This document shows, in pieces, positions 60,801-64,000 of a stretch of 64,000 nucleotides of DNA. Location of the stretch: the NCBI GenBank assembly GCA_947184155.2, contig CAMXCT020000314.1, forward strand, positions 104,486 to 168,485, written 5' to 3'. Origin of the DNA: Cladocopium goreaui (lineage: Eukaryota > Sar > Dinophyceae > Suessiales > Symbiodiniaceae). The position numbers were made by a program, and so were the translations under genes. Each line of letters starts with the position of its first letter. The first letter of the stretch is position 1. The notes under the pieces were generated by a model. The model searched no databases. It worked only from the letters and a program-made list of their open reading frames with translations, and had not been told where the DNA came from.

Positions 60801-61216
60801 TGATCCCAGACACTGTTTCACAGTCAACATCAACGACTTCAACCCAACGGGTGTCGTCGTCAACGTACGCACACGCCCAGACTGCCCACTCGAGCTCCCA
60901 ACGGGACTCAGGTGTGTCCACACGCAATAGTCGTGTGAAGCATCCGGCCGACTCACCTATGCTGATGTTTTCGGTTGATGCATTGTTTTTAGACGCACAG
61001 ACATCGCCGTCTCAACACCCGAAACCCATACACCAGTGCCTTCAGCCAGCCACACGTGTGATCAACACGCTTATGCGCCTTGTTCATGGGGGGAGTGAGG
61101 GGTGGCATTCGCATTCAACTGGTGCATGTCAAAAACATCCGGAAATTAATGATAATATTCCTCATGTTAGCCCCACACGTAGATCCCAAGGACTTAGTAA
61201 GAAAAATGAAGACTAG
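51839..61216 (+). CDS. Copia-2 gag-pol polyprotein
   Basis: 3,125 residues in one intact frame, starting MAEEDSSDNAFSFAGHA. Residues 120-720 are mostly coiled coil, unusual for a gag. The gag core follows (QPWPKTTELSSWKGSVVHEVC onwards). Two CCCH zinc fingers (CNYFFNKGGCNKGDKCLYSH near 1045 and CWQWQKGTCTFGSKCKFLH near 1104) replace the usual CCHC knuckle. Protease has FILDSGSGHDLIS near 1312. Integrase has HKLTHRYKNPYCDSC near 1581, LITFDAVD, AYSDHAPQF and NSIAERTNQF. RT has GVLLGNQVKN, KLADAIQAYIQAKLKG, ALYGHPDSGTMW and VIYVDDLKLAG near 2473. RNase H has LFADADFAGC and HSTPEAEIVAADTA. A C-terminal tail of about 270 residues is Ser/Thr-rich. It ends with TAG at 61214-61216, and the same frame stays open beyond it. 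Confidence 0.93.
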   Translation: MAEEDSSDNAFSFAGHAAAPAAGTQSNSSQSFDTGGSETSELRPSTSRRPLVAPRGRLMPTMQAIQDRDNTPGKRRSSARQSSPPMTPRTKAKPTSSNPPSPIQDATPSGVGSFQQVNVPSSGSDVFTAYQSELSEYKASLDKATEEESVLQARLTEMAAYADQQFNYLENTTHQEMTSMARQLQALNSELLAAQQEDEGATYRIEELERYRTMSNEAASHLEFRYPQLRSEFNEQMGQANAIMVHVGADANAHINQLRLELENAEMNAKQEALAVGYANDRTCALHIEMLEIANQNQTMKSTMSLNIRRLETELDSADAKRVDIMRELRSDLRSEHNRYSECEHHLALEESQLQLQVIRNEGLQSQLTTSENRYSEELTSKVSGMRDMRIMELRSELHMKQSLLERMQHQLTESKNQYHELSCQQARHASPSVSPSHGIYYEMYNQLHDEYETAMRSKSDVDTMLRRTRAELIDNETLLKTYQSSYESLGKKYQDALGKIDFMSNNPNTSSNLFDTLHNEISDRDEAIVRLNTEVADREESLNRAHRDAGKAISMLNDRRLVIKGATDYSIPESHLTEMHQLVNERQTEVEEMSNTIAALKFENQAASSSAQNLQAIMYGSSNNAFPRNECEEKCAKLKAELEEMKQEKKSEVNALRDELKKMEKRKDYYKNNFSQAEDRANDEEQEFRAEAEAFEKLRNEYNTNVIELENLEKDKSKSSISQREAEKINLQPWPKTTELSSWKGSVVHEVCVASGDRHYDDWKAWLAPCLTDQPDLETLAKAPEVRFQSIDAKLSNALRKVIDNAGDKSMQVKYDMSMKNQMYGKSGDFIKGRELFAMILISFKSPDHTEVLYNAHHLYMFSYYGDDQLEAFYNKWLDIIYNMKHDDRPSTNSLRDTLFRKIEHSKLMHFDISRYRTFDEGHHEKTFDFLINMIKGYIARGKQERLLKDRERAVKISLSSNKTMPALEDDVKTAAPTKTKKEDAAAASSAGDPPKGKPKAKAKSEAASVLPTPSPKSHADKNKKGKGKGGKGRSSSPTDKKKIFCNYFFNKGGCNKGDKCLYSHSQKVYDAKMKDKKGRSRSRDSSGRKSKGSSSSAGPKKRVCWQWQKGTCTFGSKCKFLHADQSPSASSERTSNKDKKKKAVPITIDSFFDSDTEDAKDYSSPRVASAKKSSDVRKITFNMEPEIYKIQIKDYPEGMPKRMYRDPNKPYVFMKTEDLTDDQSKSDSTLGQTRARARAIIMDRTGLHRDVDEVRIIIGPKFDMLIKLDGDKEDLVFLEELVEHETERSLEKSKNLMCISLPVQAKDRRFILDSGSGHDLISARKAERMNLKKRVCDPIMFHTANGSTATQTEAEIDLGTFDEISQAYVLDDTPSVMSLGKRCMEEGYSFVWPSGKMPFMITKNGERIDLTIHDNIPYIDLGTYECTPYECRQTSKIHDLLERFQEDINNFDDLDDIGRTSRRVYLDGESGFEVTNDDQNGSQHVKKLKVKKRKKTGNRRRKTASPGEEIPSDDEGYAPGTPYDGPPGGQETDLGDDGHGAPEEVAEGDEDDIEVDVVEGESRVAKRGTLKREANSLNHKLTHRYKNPYCDSCIRAKMKHFKTRRGSYKRELKKFGDLITFDAVDTSKVHDDVLILEKEVLVVRDCFTGIIGAYPSDRMTKDDVVRAVKQFIGAKKVRQAYSDHAPQFIEAMNEMKIPIDHSLPGRPQTNSIAERTNQFILTATSTCLLEAGLPPCFWRTAILCVCHLLNVEPNDDELSAWCKLHGTDFAGKLIPYGARVNYKPPKTREAGQLHKFGPDSIPGVFAGYHIGPGMHWSRQYKVWPLSEFVHQNLGDDASKPEHRLLKPPHLTEKVEMVTPLTFPCKQEYERVNTTLEGMKERELLDGEPSKRPRDGDEDEQDDDDDELDDGDDGGPGPSGGKASKKPLEASEDIFEDKDPEEMTLEELIDAQPDHWRSGKAGDGKVYLNDDGEKVKLNVKGNPYKSGDDGRRLFKTSLRPKGTYSPEEWRKLSQSDRNVILKAEKKKMEKKEADEKNKRKIEEVKKKSLKKEKKDSKKDKGMPKSKDDDGGQDDPHSKSKKSDAGVGEVMKNKVTLPITCTSAYLDMYDIVDDDDVHGKRYIDCRKIRRSADASPCSDASTDVPDDEEYLTEWDEWSEVEKGCGPKASWSGEVWNTLSGVISKSSTATPGESTMIKNGKCINVKNMKNTTTDDDDDLIAFPTMPCTSAPNNIHRTKVPPEGLGGKLFNAMVSRPVGRAEIESNPKAKEAMLKEWKGLRDQEVFDFSMVREYDDVVAEAKKNKKEVHMARVHGICVEKNYQLPEGNPGRKFKGRGVLLGNQVKNQHWEAAFFQDLGNSPASFEASRWADFFGCLPGHSVKLADAIQAYIQAKLKGPLCWVELPTDAWPPEIQYWKFRRPVVRLDKALYGHPDSGTMWEQHCDKKVQEIGFKPIGEEWPSMYFHDKLKLLLVIYVDDLKLAGPSENLAKGWEMLRTVLRIEPETDLGLYLGCVLSQGETQLHNGKKVKTITYNMEGLLKLSVEKYLEIIGKDTKLKKVSTPSLPEETKCSPYRAPSDGKRKVECPWCAHSFDPEMSALNETVNSRPGQDSEMPNRGNLAPHAASVLMKLLYAARIARFDLLRSINALARNVTKWTKDDDARLHHLMCYVNSTLSLKMIGWVGDKIEDLSLGLFADADFAGCAHSLRSTSGSHLQVQGKFTRFPLAGGSKRQGCVSHSTPEAEIVAADTALRTLGIPALSLWKVLARVFPQLLFHDDNQGMIGVVRSGRNPTMRHLERTHGISIASMHEHFQKDHFVLIYEITAKMAADIHTKGFRNPMAWKKACMLINLLEPQDLQSKEVLDMLQPSTDVDMTTRQVFQSKTEDIPNFPYTETPILPKEVYRKGLTSKEKLQYLPGMDPIFVVKQPVFYRPKPPGLLVPPDVLRSTWILLNGTWTKVEHRASPPEQAVRFDKWVERACFQYHSPNKQPLIPDTVSQSTSTTSTQRVSSSTYAHAQTAHSSSQRDSGVSTRNSRVKHPADSPMLMFSVDALFLDAQTSPSQHPKPIHQCLQPATRVINTLMRLVHGGSEGWHSHSTGACQKHPEINDNIPHVSPTRRSQGLSKKNED

Positions 61217-63457
61217 TGGCAGTGGGAAGGGGAAGAGACATTGATCCGAATTCACAAAACGCCTAGACGGCAGAATTTCGTGCCACAGGATTGCGAAGAC
61301 TGTCCTTGTGACCACAGGATCATATGTGATGAAAGGGAAACCGAGCAGAAGTTCAAGACGAACACTCGAGTGATCAAAGACATGTGGAGGTTCAAAGGTG
61401 ACAACAATGAAACAACAAACAAACTGAATGAATTCTGGACAGGAAAATCGACATTCAAGGTGCTCGCCAATGCCGAAGTGATTGATAGTGATAAGAGCTA
61501 TAAGGTGAATCAGGGGGTCATCACACTCTGCACCCATTGCAGTGAGCTGAACACCATCCCTATCACTGATGTTTTTGTCCCCTATCAATATCACATTGAA
61601 GTAAGCAAACATGAGGTTGACCATCCTAAAGTGTCGGTAATCCTATGGAGAGATCGTAAGAATAGAACGTTGGAATTTCAATTGTCCAAATCACCTTGTG
61701 ATCTGATGACATCCAAGTTTGCCAAGTTTTCCCTTACAATTAATCTGATTGAAGTTCCTCGAGATGTCCCATGCTTCGTCCTGTTATGTTCCGAGGAGAG
61801 AAACTGGCTCACATATCTGCAAAACAAAATGCAAGATGAAATAAAGTTTCATGTCGTTCCCATCACTGAAGATGATGACATGCTCTCGCCGTATGGAATA
61901 AGTAAAGCAAGACGATGCCTTAGGACCAAGCTCGATTCAGTGTTCTTTGCAGGTCCGTGTACAGGAGGTTCACCATGGAACCGAATCAATCGATGGGTAA
62001 GTGAAGCAACGACACAACTCATTGAAGCAAAGAAGCAGATCTTCTGGGCCATGTGGGAAGTGTTTACGTCAGTGCTATGTGAACTCATCAACATGGGATC
62101 GCCAGCCTTGCTTGAACTGCCTAGAGGTTGTGATTACTGGAAAGACCGTAGAATGACTGATCTCGTGGAAGGAACTGTAAATCATGAGCACAAATTCGAT
62201 GGATGCATGTATGGCTTGAAATCGCAATTCCAAGAAACTCCCAAACCAATCAAGAAACCTTGGAAGATTGTCACGTGGGGGTCATTTCCAAAGTTGCATA
62301 GGAAGTGTGATCGCCGTCATGACCATGCAGAATGTGCCGGTAGGGAAACTCGCATTACTCAAATTTACACCGAGTGGATTGCAAAAATCATTATGAAAGG
62401 CATCAATGAACATGTGATCAAAAACAGTCCATTTGTGAATGTCAAAGTAAGAAAGCAGTGGAGAATCATCGCACCCGATGATGATTGGTTGAGTGAAATG
62501 TCTCGTGATTCAGAGAATATCCGCAGTCACCCTATCAAGCCGGTGACGACAACTGCCTGTGCCGCTCGAGGGCCCGACGCCATCGATCTTTTGTTCGAGC
62601 GCTCTCTTCTGCACTGGTACTTTTCAAGATCAACGTCACCTTTGACAAGATCTTCGTGGTCTTCGGCACTTCTGTGGCATCTGCTTTCTGGATTCAACGA
62701 TAATTTGCTGTTTCGAGACCCACGGTCCGTACACTTGTTGGAGTTGCTTTCTGGATTCAACGATAATTTGCTGTTTCGAGACCCACGGTCCGTACACTGG
62801 TTGGAGTTGATTGGAGCATTGTCACATTGCTATTTGTCAATACAGACTGGACCATTGAAAATCACAATGACTGAAGGTGTTGATTTGAAGTCTTTAGGAC
62901 AATTCTCAAGCAAAAGAATCACAATTGCTAAGACGATTCTCAAAGAGACACATGAGAAGGTGATCACAGCTAGAGTACCACCTCCATTCAGGGACACACG
63001 TGATGCGGGACCCCGCTTGCTTGCCTCAGAGGACACTGTCAATCAATGGATTCGATTTGGCATGCCTCCAGTGATCGTATATTCTGCATATTTTGCGAAT
63101 ACCAGGTACGCCAATGAAGCAACTGGTGAAGCATTGGAATTAGCATACAAGATTTTGCAGAGATCACAGGACTCTGAGAAAGAATGCCTAGGCTGGGAGT
63201 TCGTGTCGAGAGGATCAAGATTTGTGAAAGTCTTTACCTCGAGGTGCCCCTATGAGGACAACATGGTAGGTCTTTTGATGGATGCAAGTATTCATTCAAG
63301 ACTTGATGAGCTGTGGATCGTTCTCACCAAAGGACATTTTCCAGAACCATTTGATGATGTGCATAGTGCAGCATTTGCTGAAGCGAAGATCAGAGACATG
63401 AAGCAAGTGTACCGAGGCACACCATCATTCAGCACAGAACCGAGTGCGACGTCGTGA
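61217..63457 (+). CDS. Copia-2 in-frame extension: methyltransferase-like ORF
   Basis: In the same frame as gag-pol after the TAG; if translated separately, the first start-like codon is TTG at 61241. The N-terminal third is unassigned (FWTGKSTFKVLANAEVIDSD). From about 61945, FFAGPCTGGSPWNRINRW, then ALLELPRGCDYWKDRRM, KFDGCMYGLKSQ with KPWKIVTWG, and CDRRHDHAECAG follow the same order as the methyltransferase-like domain of copia-1 (Cys-GPWSQMQNIN, IENPATSKIW, LDMCAFGM with KPTSLLHN, C/H cluster). Here the Pro-Cys motif is intact. The C-terminal third (MPPVIVYSAYFANTRYAN and beyond) is unassigned. A 63-bp in-frame duplication lies at 62683-62808. Function as a nucleic-acid methyltransferase is inferred from the motif series. 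Confidence 0.65.
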   Translation, partial: WQWEGEETLIRIHKTPRRQNFVPQDCEDCPCDHRIICDERETEQKFKTNTRVIKDMWRFKGDNNETTNKLNEFWTGKSTFKVLANAEVIDSDKSYKVNQGVITLCTHCSELNTIPITDVFVPYQYHIEVSKHEVDHPKVSVILWRDRKNRTLEFQLSKSPCDLMTSKFAKFSLTINLIEVPRDVPCFVLLCSEERNWLTYLQNKMQDEIKFHVVPITEDDDMLSPYGISKARRCLRTKLDSVFFAGPCTGGSPWNRINRWVSEATTQLIEAKKQIFWAMWEVFTSVLCELINMGSPALLELPRGCDYWKDRRMTDLVEGTVNHEHKFDGCMYGLKSQFQETPKPIKKPWKIVTWGSFPKLHRKCDRRHDHAECAGRETRITQIYTEWIAKIIMKGINEHVIKNSPFVNVKVRKQWRIIAPDDDWLSEMSRDSENIRSHPIKPVTTTACAARGPDAIDLLFERSLLHWYFSRSTSPLTRSSWSSALLWHLLSGFNDNLLFRDPRSVHLLELLSGFNDNLLFRDPRSVHWLELIGALSHCYLSIQTGPLKITMTEGVDLKSLGQFSSKRITIAKTILKETHEKVITARVPPPFRDTRDAGPRLLASEDTVNQWIRFGMPPVIVYSAYFANTRYANEATGEALELAYKILQRSQDSEKECLGWEFVSRGSRFVKVFTSRCPYEDNMVGLLMDASIHSRLDELWIVLTKGHFPEPFDDVHSAAFAEAKIRDMKQVYRGTPSFSTEPSATS
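62683..62808 (+). repeat. 63-bp in-frame tandem duplication
   Basis: Two adjacent copies encoding LLSGFNDNLLFRDPRSVH, one base different (CACTTG versus CACTGG). 21 codons, so the frame is kept. Confidence 0.93.
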
Positions 63458-64000
63458 TTAGCTGTCACACGAACTGCAGAGTACTTCAAAGTCATGGACG
63501 AACTAGCAAAGGTCAATCCCAAATCACCGTCTGACAATGACAATTACTTTGCAACAATGCGACAGATGGTAGAGACCCACATCAAACTCTTGGGTTTCTC
63601 ATTGAGATACCACAACCAGCACAATCCTCAAGATTTGATCATCCTTCAAGATGTGATGAGAGATGTCGTGGAGTTCGAAACGGAACGTCCGAAGGGAAGG
63701 AGTGCTGCGCAGAATCATTTTCTATGCTTGCTCACTTTGGGCTCGACGATTGAACGCCACAAGACTAGTGCTCGAGGAGACATGAACCTTGCTAAACTAG
63801 CTGCTTGGACTGACATCCAGACATCGGTCCTCGAAGTATTCGACATCCCACAGGGAATTTTGATTGGATTGGGTTATTGCTGATGAAGGTGCACGATACT
63901 CCGAAAAGGAAAGACGTCATGCCTGTCATAGCCAGCTCAAGGACTTCATCACGACGATGACTGAGACGCAGGCAGGAACTGGTGGCGGCATGCACAACTT
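63458..64000 (+). CDS. Copia-2 second in-frame extension, partial at window end
   Basis: Follows the TGA at 63455-63457 in the same frame (LAVTRTAEYFKV then MDELAKVNPKSPSDND; first ATG at 63494). It includes MRQMVETHIKLLGFSLRYHN and VMRDVVEFETERPKG and stops at TGA 63881-63883. A frame one base over then continues with ADEGARYSEKERRHACHSQ to base 64000, so a shift near 63865-63880 is likely. Helical and charged; no domain recognised. Incomplete because the window ends. Confidence 0.5.

Larger units (their letters stand above)
51548..64000 (+). mobile_element. Ty1/copia retrotransposon with in-frame 3' extension (copia-2)
   Basis: The leader (51548-51838) is followed by a 3,125-codon gag-pol in copia order. 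Two further coding segments follow in the same reading frame, separated by single stop codons, and reach the window end. LTRs were not recognised: the 3' end is outside the window and the left boundary is set at the end of the CATA repeat by inference. Confidence 0.8.

Overview
This window looks like repeat-rich nuclear DNA of a dinoflagellate, most likely a Symbiodiniaceae-type alga. The evidence is long Ty1/copia-type polyproteins, a relic-like copy of the dinoflagellate spliced leader upstream of one of them (51625-51647), sparse short exons with a GT-AG intron, many AT, CA and CATA microsatellites, and a 100-N scaffold gap (47667-47766). Nothing is arranged as a bacterial operon. Almost all recognisable coding capacity belongs to mobile elements. 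All identifications come from motif reading, without database searches.

Layout. (1) 1-17170, minus strand: a decayed Ty1/copia element. Reading right to left it has gag, aspartic protease, integrase, a class-I methyltransferase-like domain, a proline-rich linker and reverse transcriptase/RNase H. A separate downstream ORF then carries an RNA 2'-phosphotransferase (Tpt1/KptA) domain, a Cys-rich segment and an endonuclease/exonuclease/phosphatase-like region. That ORF is split by a 4,540-bp element (2036-6575) with 30-bp perfect terminal inverted repeats and a TA target duplication. The inserted element itself contains a broken LINE. (2) 17.2-20.8 kb: low-complexity DNA, tandem duplications and a possible transposase fragment. 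(3) 20.9-25.5 kb, minus strand: a three-gene cassette with an IS1595/ISXO2-like DDE transposase, an SF3-helicase-like ATPase and a coiled-coil protein. It is followed by a large CAAGATT inverted repeat. A poly-C/AAGACCTAC motif lies inverted at both flanks. (4) 26.5-28.9 kb: satellites. (5) 28.9-32.6 kb: mostly unassigned, with one candidate intron-containing gene (30732-31471).

(6) 32.7-45.7 kb, minus strand: two head-to-tail Penelope-like elements (PLEs) in CA-repeat DNA. The short one (32722-34446) is non-autonomous. The long one (34447-45672) has about six ORFs, including an N-terminal GIY-YIG endonuclease joined to a PLE-type reverse transcriptase, a Myb/SANT-like protein and an HGT-motif protein. 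Hairpins at the inner edges of the terminal repeats change sequence between the two elements but keep their pairing. (7) 45.7-48.8 kb: microsatellites, 15-bp and 168-bp satellites and the gap. (8) 48.9-51.5 kb: two host-like coding segments whose different proteins share the same 3' flank, then CATA microsatellites. (9) 51.5-64.0 kb, plus strand: a second, better preserved copia element. Its 3,125-residue gag-pol is continued in the same frame past a TAG by a methyltransferase-like ORF, and past a TGA by a third segment that reaches the window end.

The main theme is retroelements that have gathered nucleic-acid-modifying domains: methyltransferase-like in both copia elements, Tpt1 plus an EEP-like region in one, and GIY-YIG, Myb and an HGT protein in the PLE. 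The second is the transposase/ATPase cassette. Many ORF breaks lie at homopolymer runs, so some frameshifts may be sequence errors rather than decay.
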